Shown: positions 44,133 through 52,610, counted from the first letter of the stretch. The stretch: DNA of 64,000 bases from Chryseobacterium taklimakanense (GCF_900187185.1 NZ_LT906465.1:2170001-2234000), one strand, 5' to 3'. The notes: a model not told the origin generated them from the letters alone. Numbers and translations: made by a program.

Positions 44133-45203
44133 TTACTGTACCGTAACACAAACATCCGCATTCATCGGGTAGCTTTGGCACAACAAAATTATTCCCTCGG
44201 CAATATCCTGTTCTGTTAGTGCGCCGTTATGGAGCATCCGAACTTCCCCATATGTTTTCACCGCCCAACAAGCCCCGCAGGTTCCGTTCTTACAGGAACT
44301 CGCCACTTTGATATGATGCGCTTTCATCGCATCCAAAAGCGATTGCTTCGGCTGTACCTCAATGAGCGATGTACATTCATACGTTTGCTTTTCGTCGTTC
44401 TCGTAATTGTCCTCGTAATAGTTTACAATCACATCTTTAACAGTACCGTCCGTTTCCAAATCGCCCGCATCCACCGGAACCGGGTCGAAGTATTCCAAAT
44501 GGATATGGTCTTCGGGAATGTTCAAACCCGTTAAGGCATCCCGGTATAAATCCATCAGCCCATTGGGTCCGCAGATGTAATAATGGGCTGCCGCAACCTC
44601 GCCAACCAGTCTTTTAATGACCGAACGCAATACAAGCAAATTGAACCTGCCTGCAACGTGGTTGATTTTGGTGGAAATAAAATCGGGGGCGGTAAAGGAA
44701 TAACAAATATTCAGCTTTTGTGCTGCCTGCATCGTTTCCAGTTCATTCCAAAATATGGTTTCTTCCGGCGTTTTGTTGCTGTACACCAGTAAGGGAATTT
44801 GGTTACTGTTCTCAACGCTTTTCAGCATTGCGTATAACGGGGAAATACCGCTACCACCCGCCAACAAAACAATTTGGGAATGCTCGGCTATGGGCTTTTC
44901 CAAAACAAAGCTGCCAAAGGGGGCTTCTATTTCCCAGGCTTCTATTAGTCCGGCATTATCTAAAATGTAATTGCTCATCTTTCCGCCCGTAACCCTTTTA
45001 ATGGTAATGGCGGGAAATTCGTCAGATGGCACAGAACTGAACGAATACGAACGTATGAGCTGTTCGCCGTTTATGGCAAGCCTGATGTTAAGGTATTGAC
45101 CGGGCAGGTAGCTAAATGCCTGCTGCTCCGTGTCAAAGTATATACTAATGGTATCTTCGGTTTCCTGTATAATTTTATGTGTTCGCCACGTGTATTTCTT
45201 CAT
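44133..45203 (-). CDS. PaaE-like flavin/2Fe-2S reductase
   Basis: 356 residues. An FNR-like FAD/NAD(P)H domain (GQYLNIRL and RSYSFSS in the FAD part, GGSGISPLYAML and ICGPNGLM in the NAD part) is followed by a C-terminal plant-type 2Fe-2S ferredoxin domain with CKNGTCGACW plus a later Cys. Such proteins supply electrons to oxygenases or other redox partners; no partner gene is recognisable next to it. The hppD enzyme at 13.3 kb does not need one. Function in the copper cluster is unknown. Confidence 0.88.
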   Translation of the reverse strand: MKKYTWRTHKIIQETEDTISIYFDTEQQAFSYLPGQYLNIRLAINGEQLIRSYSFSSVPSDEFPAITIKRVTGGKMSNYILDNAGLIEAWEIEAPFGSFVLEKPIAEHSQIVLLAGGSGISPLYAMLKSVENSNQIPLLVYSNKTPEETIFWNELETMQAAQKLNICYSFTAPDFISTKINHVAGRFNLLVLRSVIKRLVGEVAAAHYYICGPNGLMDLYRDALTGLNIPEDHIHLEYFDPVPVDAGDLETDGTVKDVIVNYYEDNYENDEKQTYECTSLIEVQPKQSLLDAMKAHHIKVASSCKNGTCGACWAVKTYGEVRMLHNGALTEQDIAEGIILLCQSYPMNADVCVTVQ

Positions 45204-45312
45204 CCCTCGGTAGTTTCTTGTCTTGCATTGCTGATAAAAAGAAAACCTCTGCTTCTGTACACAAAGCGAGGTTTCATCAAGACTTCTATTTAAAAGTTTG
45301 CTGTTCTGACAA

Positions 45313-45729
45313 TTATAGTTCGTTTTGCTTTTCCTGCTGTCTTCTGATGATTTCGAGCTTGTTTTTTCGTATCTGCTTAAAATGGGCAGACGTTAATCCC
45401 GTGTAAGTTGCTAATTGCTCTGATAGTTCCGCAGGCTTCTGATAGCCTAACGATTTTGCGATTTGTGATAGCGATTGCTCGGTGTACACCAATAACTCTT
45501 TTACCTTTTCGATAATGCGCTTGATATAGATAATTTCAAGGCTCATATCGCATTCAACGAGAAACAGATTATTCAACTGCTGATAATCCGTTTTCAGTTC
45601 TTTTGTAAGCTGCACGGCAAACGGTGCAGATGTACCTGTGTCCAATCGGTTCTGTATAATCCGGTCTGCTACATTGCAAACTTTCGTCATTATCTCCGAA
45701 CAGTCGCTTGAATTTTGTTTCTGTAACAT
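45313..45729 (-). CDS. short AraC-type regulator lacking sensor domain
   Basis: 138 residues. The C-terminal HTH (LSQIAKSLGYQKPAELSEQLATYTG helix pair) resembles the two CxxC AraC regulators, but the N-terminal HMA-like part is missing, leaving only a short helical segment with Cys10 and Cys18. It is upstream of the reductase gene and downstream of the chaperone terminator. It could be a trimmed paralogue or a partner. Activity is uncertain. Confidence 0.75.
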   Translation of the reverse strand: MLQKQNSSDCSEIMTKVCNVADRIIQNRLDTGTSAPFAVQLTKELKTDYQQLNNLFLVECDMSLEIIYIKRIIEKVKELLVYTEQSLSQIAKSLGYQKPAELSEQLATYTGLTSAHFKQIRKNKLEIIRRQQEKQNEL

Positions 45730-45787
45730 TGCTTTTTATTTATGGAACGAGGTTATTAACTGTTTCATACGCTGGAGTGGCTTTGGT

Positions 45788-45828
45788 AAAAAATCCCGGA
45801 GAAGCACTGGCGTACTTGCTCCGGGACT
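45788..45828 (-). terminator. terminator of the 46.0-kb chaperone gene
   Basis: The stem TCCCGGAG (45794-45801) with CTCCGGGA (45819-45826) is preceded on the plus strand by T-rich sequence, giving a minus-strand hairpin followed by TTTTTT (45788-45793). Confidence 0.8.
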
Positions 45829-45837
45829 GCCCAAATC

Positions 45838-46080
45838 TTATCCGCAGCATCCTGTTGAACAACTTGAAGCCTTATCGCCGTCGCCGCCAACTTTGTAGCC
45901 TGCTTTTTCAATCGCCTCAACCAACTCTTCTTTTACTTCGTCGTTTTCAACCGAAACAGATAATTTTCCTGCTTCCAATTTTTCAACTTTAATGCCGTCA
46001 ATATCTTTGATTGCTCCGTTTACTCTTGACTGGCAGTGTGCGCTTTGCATATCTGGTATGCTTAATTCTACATTTTTCAT
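45838..46080 (-). CDS. HMA-like metallochaperone with SxHC site
   Basis: 80 residues from the internal ATG at 46080 (the longer frame adds nine residues). The fold is HMA-like, but the metal loop reads MQSAHC (His15, Cys16) instead of CxxC. A Cys-rich tail SSCSTGCC follows (positions near 71-79). The same SxHC motif occurs in the first N-terminal domain of the copper ATPase at 49.3 kb. It is cotranscribed from its own operator-bearing promoter. Confidence 0.8.
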   Translation of the reverse strand: MKNVELSIPDMQSAHCQSRVNGAIKDIDGIKVEKLEAGKLSVSVENDEVKEELVEAIEKAGYKVGGDGDKASSCSTGCCG

Positions 46081-46104
46081 TTTGAACTTATTTTTATTGT
46101 TATA

Positions 46105-46172
46105 CAAATTTCCGTATTAAACGGATGGTTACTATTACGCTATTCCTTGTAAGATTTGTGATTTTTACTGAT
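46105..46172 (-). promoter_or_regulatory. direct-repeat operator of SxHC chaperone gene (site h)
   Basis: Half-sites TTACGC (46135) and TTGTGA (46156) are 21 bp apart. The -7-like box GAAATTTG (minus strand, 46105-46112) lies 23 bp away. Confidence 0.72.
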
Positions 46173-46187
46173 TTTGAAATCGCCGGA

Positions 46188-46697
46188 TTACTCTACGATT
46201 AATTTGCCTTTCATATAGATGTAATGGCCGGGAAACGAACACAGAAAATCATATGAACCCTTAGCCGGAGCCGTAAAGGTAATTTCCGTGGTTTGCCCAC
46301 CGCCAATCATATCCGTTTTAGCAATAACGGCTTTTTCCATTCCTTTAGGTATGTAGCCGTTGTCCTTAGCATCTATCGCAGCATTGGCAAAGGCGTTGAA
46401 ATCCGTACCCTGTGCAAGAATGACAACATTGTGTCCCATTGCCTCAATTGGTGCTTTACCGATATGCTTCAGGATAAGCCTTACTGTTTCGCCTGCTTTG
46501 GTTTTCAGTTCGGTTTTGTCGAACTTCATATCATCGCCACCGCTAATGGTAATTATATTTTCGTTCCCTGTTTCTGCTGGGGCAACCGCTTCTTCTGTTA
46601 CTGGCTGATTGCTCTCCTGTGTGGTCTGTTCTTTTTGCTGATTGTTGTTACAGGCGGTAAATGCGATTACCGACAATGCTAACACTAACTTTTTCAT
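46188..46697 (-). CDS. azurin-type blue copper lipoprotein
   Basis: 169 residues with lipobox TAC (Cys16). The copper ligands of azurin are His89 (MGHNVV), Cys153, His158 and Met162 (FLCSFPGHYIYM). Azurins shuttle electrons in the periplasm; here the lipoprotein form may serve as a copper sink or electron donor to the oxidase. It has its own direct-repeat promoter. Confidence 0.92.
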   Translation of the reverse strand: MKKLVLALSVIAFTACNNNQQKEQTTQESNQPVTEEAVAPAETGNENIITISGGDDMKFDKTELKTKAGETVRLILKHIGKAPIEAMGHNVVILAQGTDFNAFANAAIDAKDNGYIPKGMEKAVIAKTDMIGGGQTTEITFTAPAKGSYDFLCSFPGHYIYMKGKLIVE

Positions 46698-46731
46698 TTC
46701 TATTTGAGATTTTATATGTTATCTGATAGCG

Positions 46732-46800
46732 CAAATTTCAGCACATAAGGCCACTTCCTTATTACGCTTTTCCGTGTTTGATTTGTGATATTTACTGATT
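46732..46800 (-). promoter_or_regulatory. direct-repeat operator of azurin gene (site i)
   Basis: Half-sites TTACGC (46762) and TTGTGA (46783) are 21 bp apart. The -7-like box GAAATTTG (minus strand, 46732-46739) lies 23 bp away. TTTACTGATT follows the second half-site. Confidence 0.75.
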
Positions 46801-46811
46801 GGACAGGGCAC

Positions 46812-46838
46812 AAAAAAAGAGGGTTGCAAGAACCCTCT
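46812..46838 (-). terminator. terminator of the copper-storage protein gene
   Basis: The stem AGAGGGTT (46818-46825) with AACCCTCT (46831-46838) is followed on the minus strand by a T7 run. Confidence 0.82.
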
Positions 46839-46866
46839 GAATTTTAAACAAAAAAAAATGCCAGTA

Positions 46867-47205
46867 TTACGCTGCCATTTCCTCACACGCCTTTGCACAA
46901 GCTCTGCACGCTTCTGCACATTCTTTACAATGCTCCATACCCATTGCAGCGTGTTTTTCACATTCTTCAGCACAAGCGTTGCAAATGTCAGCACAAAGTT
47001 TGCAAATGTCTTTGCTAAATTTACCGTCAAGACTTAATACGTTTGCTGACGCCTGGCAAATAGCTGCACATTCCAGGTCTAACTGGATACATTTTTTTAC
47101 GTGTGCAACATCATCTTCGTTTAAACAAGCGATGGCACATTGGTTACAGATAGCCACACATTTAAGGCAGGCTTCTATACACGATTGGAATTTTGTCTGT
47201 ATCAT
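46867..47205 (-). CDS. Csp-like four-helix copper-storage protein
   Basis: 112 residues with nineteen cysteines placed in helices as CxxxC and CxxC steps (CIEACLKCVAICNQC-type start, then DICKLCADIC and HCKECAEACRAC). This fits the Csp family, which buries Cu(I) ions inside a four-helix bundle. No signal peptide is visible, so it is likely a cytosolic Csp3-type store. It follows the TetR gene by 68 bp and is probably in the same leftward unit. Confidence 0.85.
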   Translation of the reverse strand: MIQTKFQSCIEACLKCVAICNQCAIACLNEDDVAHVKKCIQLDLECAAICQASANVLSLDGKFSKDICKLCADICNACAEECEKHAAMGMEHCKECAEACRACAKACEEMAA

Positions 47206-47273
47206 ATCTCTTAATTTTTGTGATTACTAAATTATAACATTTGAAGCCCGGTTTAGTTCTTTTTAAGTTAACT

Positions 47274-47744
47274 TTAGTAAACGCTAAAAGCATTTTTCCA
47301 TTTTAATCCGTTGGGTTCCACGCCGTGCTCTTTTAGTATATCTGACTGCAAATTTTGTTCCTTAATGGTTAGGGCTTCTTTCAATTCGTCGTATCGGCTC
47401 GGTAAAAGTTCCGAAACTTTGTAGTAATTATAGAGTATGTGGTTCTTCCTGATGTAGATAATCCGGAGCAGGCTCAATTCTACCTCTAAGTTCTTTTTCT
47501 CCTCCTGATTTTTGATGCTCAAAGCAATCTGTTCGTAGCTCCTGACCAGTTCCTCGGTCAACACCAGTTCCAACAGCGTATTCATTCCACCAAAGAAGCT
47601 GAAAAATTTGCTTCTGGAGATTTTAGCAACCGATGTAATGTCGGATATTTTCACGTCCTGTATGTTCTTCTCCGTTAAAACCGCCCTTATGTTTTCAATG
47701 GATCTGCGGACAAGGTTCGCATTCTGTGTATCGTTGTTTGTCAT
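47274..47744 (-). CDS. TetR-like regulator
   Basis: 156 residues. The N-terminal HTH (IQDVKISDITSVAKISRSKFFSFFGGMNTLLELV, helix 2-3 region) resembles TetR/AcrR, and the rest is a helical ligand domain. A strongly variant direct-repeat operator lies upstream. It may control the Csp-type gene downstream. Ligand unknown. Confidence 0.75.
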   Translation of the reverse strand: MTNNDTQNANLVRRSIENIRAVLTEKNIQDVKISDITSVAKISRSKFFSFFGGMNTLLELVLTEELVRSYEQIALSIKNQEEKKNLEVELSLLRIIYIRKNHILYNYYKVSELLPSRYDELKEALTIKEQNLQSDILKEHGVEPNGLKWKNAFSVY

Positions 47745-47778
47745 TAGGAAATTCCCTCCATAAAAGTTAGACCATATA

Positions 47779-47845
47779 CAAATCTACTTATAGGATAAGA
47801 GCTTGAAAGTGTGATTTTTCTTGTAAGATTTGTAATTTTTACGGA
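47779..47845 (-). promoter_or_regulatory. divergent direct-repeat operator of TetR gene (site k)
   Basis: Half-sites GTGTGA (47809) and TTGTAA (47830) are 21 bp apart. The -7-like box TAGATTTG (minus strand, 47779-47786) lies 23 bp away. It is the weakest match but keeps the geometry. Confidence 0.6.
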
Positions 47846-47851
47846 TAAGTC

Positions 47852-47890
47852 ATAAAAAAACGGCAGCTCCTTTTTCAGAAACTACCGCTT
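47852..47890 (-). terminator. terminator of the CopA-CDF-lipoprotein operon
   Basis: On the minus strand the stem CGGTAG/CTGCCG with G-T wobble is followed by a T7 run, just beyond the stop at 47919. Confidence 0.6.
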
Positions 47891-47918
47891 AGCAAACGCA
47901 ATAAAGCTAAGTTCTACA

Positions 47919-48305
47919 TTATTTTTTTAGCTTGTCAGCAGGTGGGTTATAATCAGCTAAAGTCGTTACTCTTACGGTATCAACCCCAGTAATATCCCAA
48001 GTAATCGGTATCATTGTCATGTAATCACACTTAGGACACATATCACCCTGAGAACCTACCATTTCTTTATGTCCAGGACAGCCGGTAATTAGGTGTCCTG
48101 CTGCATCAATTAGTTCGCCTTTTTCATTTCTGTCTTTGAGTGCTACTTTTTCAACGGGTTTATCAACCTGTTCTGTAGCATGGTTATGTCCGTCACCATC
48201 GGTGTGTACATGAGCGTCCTTTGCTGTTTTGGTATCGCCACCACAAGATGTAAGAAAGATGGCTAAAGAGGTGAATGTACCTATCAGTAATTTGTTCACT
48301 TTCAT
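47919..48305 (-). CDS. small metal-binding lipoprotein
   Basis: 128 residues with a lipobox LTSC (Cys21), a short His-rich segment (HVHTDGDGHNH) and the motif CPGHKEM-N8-CPKC that resembles the heavy-metal-binding domain of the lipoprotein at 8 kb. It closes the CopA-CDF operon. Periplasmic metal binding is inferred. Confidence 0.78.
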   Translation of the reverse strand: MKVNKLLIGTFTSLAIFLTSCGGDTKTAKDAHVHTDGDGHNHATEQVDKPVEKVALKDRNEKGELIDAAGHLITGCPGHKEMVGSQGDMCPKCDYMTMIPITWDITGVDTVRVTTLADYNPPADKLKK

Positions 48306-48350
48306 TTTTATTTATTTTTAGAGATTAAAACTTGATTTTATTGAATTTGA

Positions 48351-49301
48351 TTAATGATTATGGTTGTCGTGACTTGATGGGTCAGCTTTTACACTACATA
48401 ATATTGAATTATCGTGCATGTGAGCAGGTGTTTCCAACTGGATAGTGACATGGTGAATGTTCAGATCTTCCAAAGTATACTCGATGTTGCGGAGCAATTT
48501 TTCACTTTCTTCAATCTTCATTTTTTCATCTACGACCAAATGGCAGGTAAGGGCGTTCAAACCACTTGTTATTGTCCATATATGAAGGTCGTGCATCCCT
48601 TTGACACCCTCTGTTTTCAGAATTTTTTCTGTCATCTTTTCCACCTCTACATTCTCCGGCGTACCCTCCATCAGTACGTGTACCGATGATTTAGTTACTA
48701 AATAACCGCTCCGTAAAACCAGTATGGAAACGATGATACTTGCCAACGGGTCTGCCCACCCCCAACCAAAGAACATAATCAGCAAGGCTGCGATGATAGC
48801 ACCAACCGACCCTAACATATCACTGAGGACGTGCAGGTATGCTCCACGCATATTGAGGTTTTCTTTTACATCAGACCCCCGCATCATTATCCAAGCTACA
48901 AGCACATTGACCAGTAGTCCAATGAATGCAACAATCAGCATACCGCTTGATTGAATTTCCGGTGGGTTCTGGAAGCGTTCTATTGCCTCGTAAATGATAT
49001 AACCTGAAATCAGTATCAGCGTTGCGCCGTTAATGACTGCTGCCAGTATTTCAAATCTTTTGTAACCATAAGTCTTTCCGTAGTCAGCTACCTTACTACT
49101 GAACTTAAATGCCATCAATGCGATGAAGAGTGATACTGCATCACTCAACATATGTCCAGCATCGGCTAATAGGGCAAGGCTGTTAGTTACTAACCCACCT
49201 ATAACCTCTACTGCCATATAGACCGTAATAATGACCAAACTAACCGTTAAGGTCTTCTTATTCGTACTATGAGAATGGTCGTTTCCTTGCTCTTTTTCCA
49301 T
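48351..49301 (-). CDS. CDF-family cation efflux protein (CzcD/ZitB type)
   Basis: 316 residues, six membrane segments. The CDF metal-site residues are visible in LADAGHMLSDAVSLF (HxxxD) and in the second HVLSDMLGSVG, and the C-terminal cytoplasmic domain has HDLHIW. N- and C-termini are His-rich (HSHST; HDNHNH). CDF proteins export Zn/Cd/Co in exchange for protons. Only 3 bp separate it from the upstream copper ATPase gene. Confidence 0.92.
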   Translation of the reverse strand: MEKEQGNDHSHSTNKKTLTVSLVIITVYMAVEVIGGLVTNSLALLADAGHMLSDAVSLFIALMAFKFSSKVADYGKTYGYKRFEILAAVINGATLILISGYIIYEAIERFQNPPEIQSSGMLIVAFIGLLVNVLVAWIMMRGSDVKENLNMRGAYLHVLSDMLGSVGAIIAALLIMFFGWGWADPLASIIVSILVLRSGYLVTKSSVHVLMEGTPENVEVEKMTEKILKTEGVKGMHDLHIWTITSGLNALTCHLVVDEKMKIEESEKLLRNIEYTLEDLNIHHVTIQLETPAHMHDNSILCSVKADPSSHDNHNH

Positions 49302-49304
49302 AAT

Positions 49305-51716
49305 TTATTTTTTCCATTTTAAGCGTAAACTGTTGCTTACAACACTTACACTACTTAACGCCATTGCTGCTCCTGCAATCATCGGGTTCAATAAGAAACC
49401 GTTAATCGGATAAAGAATACCTGCGGCAATTGGAATACCGATAAGGTTGTAGATGAACGCCCAAAACAGGTTTTGCTTGATAGTCGCAACGGTCTGTTTT
49501 GACAATCTAATCGCCTGCGGTATTTTGGTAAGGTCGGATGAAATGATGGTCATTTTCGCCACATCCATAGCGATATCCGAACCTTTGCCCATTGCGATAC
49601 TTACATCAGCTGTTGCCAGTGCGGTACTGTCGTTAATGCCATCCCCAACCATCGCTACCACTTTGCCCTGTGCTTGAAGTTCTTTTACAAAGTCGGCTTT
49701 GTGCTGTGGCAATACTTCGGCTTTGTAGTGCCCGATGCCTGTCTGCTGTGCAATGGCTTTGGCAGTCGCTTCGTTATCTCCGGTAAGCATATACAGGTCG
49801 ATGCCCATATCCTGCATTTCCTTGATAGCTGCTACCGATGTTTCTTTAATTTTATCGGAAATAGCGATTACCGAAAGAGCCTGTTTGCTGTTTGCAAACC
49901 ATATAACGGTTTTAGACTGTGTACCCCATTCGTCCGCCTGCTGTTGCAGTTGGTCGGCAATGGTAATGTTGTTTTCAGCTAACAGCTTTTTATTACCAAC
50001 ATAGTAAGTATCGTTGTTGTAATCGGCTTTTGCGCCTTTACCCGTAATACTGTCGAAGTTTGATAATGCAGTGGTGGAAACGCCCTCCAAATGTTTTACA
50101 ACGGCTTCCGCCAATGGGTGCTCCGATTGCTTTTCGATGCTCAATAAAACGTCTTTGGTCGCATCGTCATTGTTCAGCCATTGTATGCCTGTAACCTGGG
50201 GTCTTCCCTCGGTAATCGTACCTGTTTTATCCAGCACGATAGCGTTTACTTTTTTCGCCAGTTCCAGACTTTCCGCATCTTTAATCAGAATGCCGTTTTC
50301 AGCACCTTTACCAACGCCCACCATAATAGCGGTCGGTGTTGCCAAACCTAAAGCACAAGGACAAGCAATAACCAATACGGTAACTGCGGCTAACAATCCC
50401 TGAACCACTCCGTTTTCGCCTCCTAAGAAGAACCAAAGGATAAAGGTCAATACAGCAATACCCATTACTACCGGAACGAAGATACCTGCGATTTTATCCA
50501 CCAGTTTTTGTACGGGTGCTTTACTTCCCTGTGCATCCTGCACCATTTTGATGATTTGGGCAAGCATTGTTTCTTTGCCCACTTTTACCGCCTTGAACTG
50601 GAAGCTACCTTTTTGGTTGATGGTTCCTGCAAATACCTTTTCGTTTTCCTTTTTCAGTACCGGAACAGGTTCGCCGCTTAGCATACTTTCATCTACATAC
50701 GAGTTACCCGATACGACCATGCCATCTACTGCAATTTTTTCGCCCGGCTTAACCAAAATAATGTCGCCTGCGTTTACATCTTCGATAGCTTTCTGTCTTT
50801 CCGTTCCGTCCGCTTCAATCACGATAACCGTTTTTGGCTGCAAGCCCATCAGCTTTTTAATGGCTGATGAGGTATTGCCTTTGGCTTTTTCTTCCAACAG
50901 CTTGCCTAACAGGATGAATGCGATAATAACGGCAGCCGCTTCAAAGTACACGTGTGCGTGTAAACCTCTTTGATGCCAAAAGTCCATAAACAGCATATTG
51001 AATACACTGAATATATAGGCGATACCTGTACTCAATGCTACCAACGTGTCCATATTGGCAGAACGGTGTTTCGCCTGCTTCCACGCATTGATGAAAAAGT
51101 CTTTACCTAACCATAAAACTACTGGAGTGGAAAATGCCCACATTATTTCATTACCGTAAGGCATATCCATAAAGAACATACCAATAATGACTACCGGGAG
51201 CGATAGGATTACCGCCCAAATGGTTTTGTTTTTTAGTTTTCTGAATTTTTCGGCGTGGATGGCTTCTAAGGTTTCCTGCTGCTTGTTCTCGTCTTCAAGC
51301 AACAGGTCGTAACCGCCGTCCTGTACCGCTTTCCTGATTTGCTCGGAACTGGTTATATTCGGCAGGAACTCAACGTTAAGGTTTCCTGTACCGTAATTCA
51401 CTTCGGCACTAACTACGCCCGGAGTATATTTTGCCATACTTTCGGCACTTCCTGCACAAGATGCACAGGTCATACCCAGTACAGGATAAGTCTTTTTAAC
51501 GGTAGGAACGCCATAGCCTAAATCTTTGATTGCTTTTACAGCTTCGCCTACGACCTCGTTATCATTAACGGTAATAGCCGCCCTGCGGTTATTTAGCTCT
51601 ACTTTGTGGGTTTCTACGCCTTTTACCTGTGCCAGTCCTTTTTCGACGATTAATGCACAGTGCTCGCTTTCCACATCCTCTAATGGGATGTAAATTGTTT
51701 CTTTATTGGTTGCCAT
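49305..51716 (-). CDS. copA: copper-exporting P1B ATPase (CopA-type)
   Basis: 803 residues. Two N-terminal metal domains: the first has VESEHC (His19, Cys20) instead of CxxC; the second has the canonical TCASC (Cys84, Cys87). SGEP (347-350), the membrane CPC (452-454), DKTGT (Asp496) and GDGINDSTAL are intact. These identify a Cu(I) exporter in the inner membrane. It heads an operon with the CDF transporter and lipoprotein and has a full direct-repeat promoter. A CxxC-AraC regulator gene lies directly upstream in the same direction. Confidence 0.94.
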   Translation of the reverse strand: MATNKETIYIPLEDVESEHCALIVEKGLAQVKGVETHKVELNNRRAAITVNDNEVVGEAVKAIKDLGYGVPTVKKTYPVLGMTCASCAGSAESMAKYTPGVVSAEVNYGTGNLNVEFLPNITSSEQIRKAVQDGGYDLLLEDENKQQETLEAIHAEKFRKLKNKTIWAVILSLPVVIIGMFFMDMPYGNEIMWAFSTPVVLWLGKDFFINAWKQAKHRSANMDTLVALSTGIAYIFSVFNMLFMDFWHQRGLHAHVYFEAAAVIIAFILLGKLLEEKAKGNTSSAIKKLMGLQPKTVIVIEADGTERQKAIEDVNAGDIILVKPGEKIAVDGMVVSGNSYVDESMLSGEPVPVLKKENEKVFAGTINQKGSFQFKAVKVGKETMLAQIIKMVQDAQGSKAPVQKLVDKIAGIFVPVVMGIAVLTFILWFFLGGENGVVQGLLAAVTVLVIACPCALGLATPTAIMVGVGKGAENGILIKDAESLELAKKVNAIVLDKTGTITEGRPQVTGIQWLNNDDATKDVLLSIEKQSEHPLAEAVVKHLEGVSTTALSNFDSITGKGAKADYNNDTYYVGNKKLLAENNITIADQLQQQADEWGTQSKTVIWFANSKQALSVIAISDKIKETSVAAIKEMQDMGIDLYMLTGDNEATAKAIAQQTGIGHYKAEVLPQHKADFVKELQAQGKVVAMVGDGINDSTALATADVSIAMGKGSDIAMDVAKMTIISSDLTKIPQAIRLSKQTVATIKQNLFWAFIYNLIGIPIAAGILYPINGFLLNPMIAGAAMALSSVSVVSNSLRLKWKK

Positions 51717-51742
51717 ATCTCGATTGCTTTATTTTCATAATG

Positions 51743-51808
51743 CAAAGTTGGCAACAATAAAGGGGACTTCTATTGTGAAATTCTGGGTTTGATTTGTAAG
51801 ATTTACTT
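51743..51808 (-). promoter_or_regulatory. direct-repeat operator of copA operon (site l)
   Basis: Half-sites TTGTGA (51773) and TTGTAA (51794) are 21 bp apart. The -7-like box CAACTTTG (minus strand, 51743-51750) lies 23 bp away. It overlaps the stop of the AraC regulator gene. Confidence 0.75.
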
Positions 51809-52370
51809 AAACCTTATCCAGTGGCTTGCGCTTGTCCTCACGTATCTGCTTGAAATGGCTTGGTGTAAGCCCAGTTACTTTCTTGAACTGGTTGCTTAAA
51901 TACGCCACGCTCGAATAATTCATACGGTCGGCAATCTCGCTTAACGACAGCTCATCATAAACCAATAATTCTTTTACCTTTTCGACTTTCTGAGCGATAA
52001 AATACTTCTCAATGGTCGTACCCTCAATATCGGAAAACAGGTTAGAAAGGTAATTGTAATCGTGGTGCAATTGGTCGCTCAATACGTCCGAAAGATTGGT
52101 TTTCGCATCGTTGTCCTGATGGTGTACCAGGTCAATAATGACGTTTTTTATCTTTTCAATTATCCGGCTCTTTTTGTCGTCGATGACCTCAAAGCCCAAA
52201 GGGTCTAAAACATGTTCCAATGCTTCACGCTCTTTAGTGGTTAATTCTTTCGCAAGGGTAATTTCTCCCAGTTTTATATTGTTAGCTTTTAAGCCGAGCT
52301 TGTCGAGTTCATTCTGAACTACGAGAATGCAACGGTTGCAGACCATATTTTTGATAAATAATGTACTCAT
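51807..52370 (-). CDS. AraC-type regulator with CxxC metal-sensor-like N-terminus (copy 2)
   Basis: 187 residues with the same plan as the 42.7-kb gene: MSTLFIKNMVCNRC with Cys11 and Cys14 in an HMA-like N-terminal domain, then a short linker and an AraC HTH with KVTGLTPSHFKQIRE at the end. It sits directly upstream of copA, the best candidate activator of that promoter. The upstream sequence has a TAAATTTG -7 box (52416-52423, minus strand) but no clear half-sites, so it may be constitutive. Confidence 0.8.
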   Translation of the reverse strand: MSTLFIKNMVCNRCILVVQNELDKLGLKANNIKLGEITLAKELTTKEREALEHVLDPLGFEVIDDKKSRIIEKIKNVIIDLVHHQDNDAKTNLSDVLSDQLHHDYNYLSNLFSDIEGTTIEKYFIAQKVEKVKELLVYDELSLSEIADRMNYSSVAYLSNQFKKVTGLTPSHFKQIREDKRKPLDKV

Positions 52371-52610
52371 ATTTCAATAAATCACAATTCATATTATTGC
52401 ATAAATACGCAAAGACAAATTTAAGATTAAAATTTAAGTATTTATTGATTACGAGCGACTAAGTAGATCAGTCAAGGATTTTTATGGTGCAAAAACAAGG
52501 ACAAATAACCAAAATCTTTCCCATTGTAGGGTCATATTGGCTGTTAATTCCCTGTTTATTAATAACATTTGCTAAGGTACACTGATATTGATAACATAAT
52601 CCTCCCTACT
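52371..52610. other. intergenic region between AraC copy 2 and second RteC
   Basis: About 240 bp with divergent promoters. A -7-like box (52416-52423) faces the leftward AraC gene. No secure operator or gene was seen. Confidence 0.55.
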
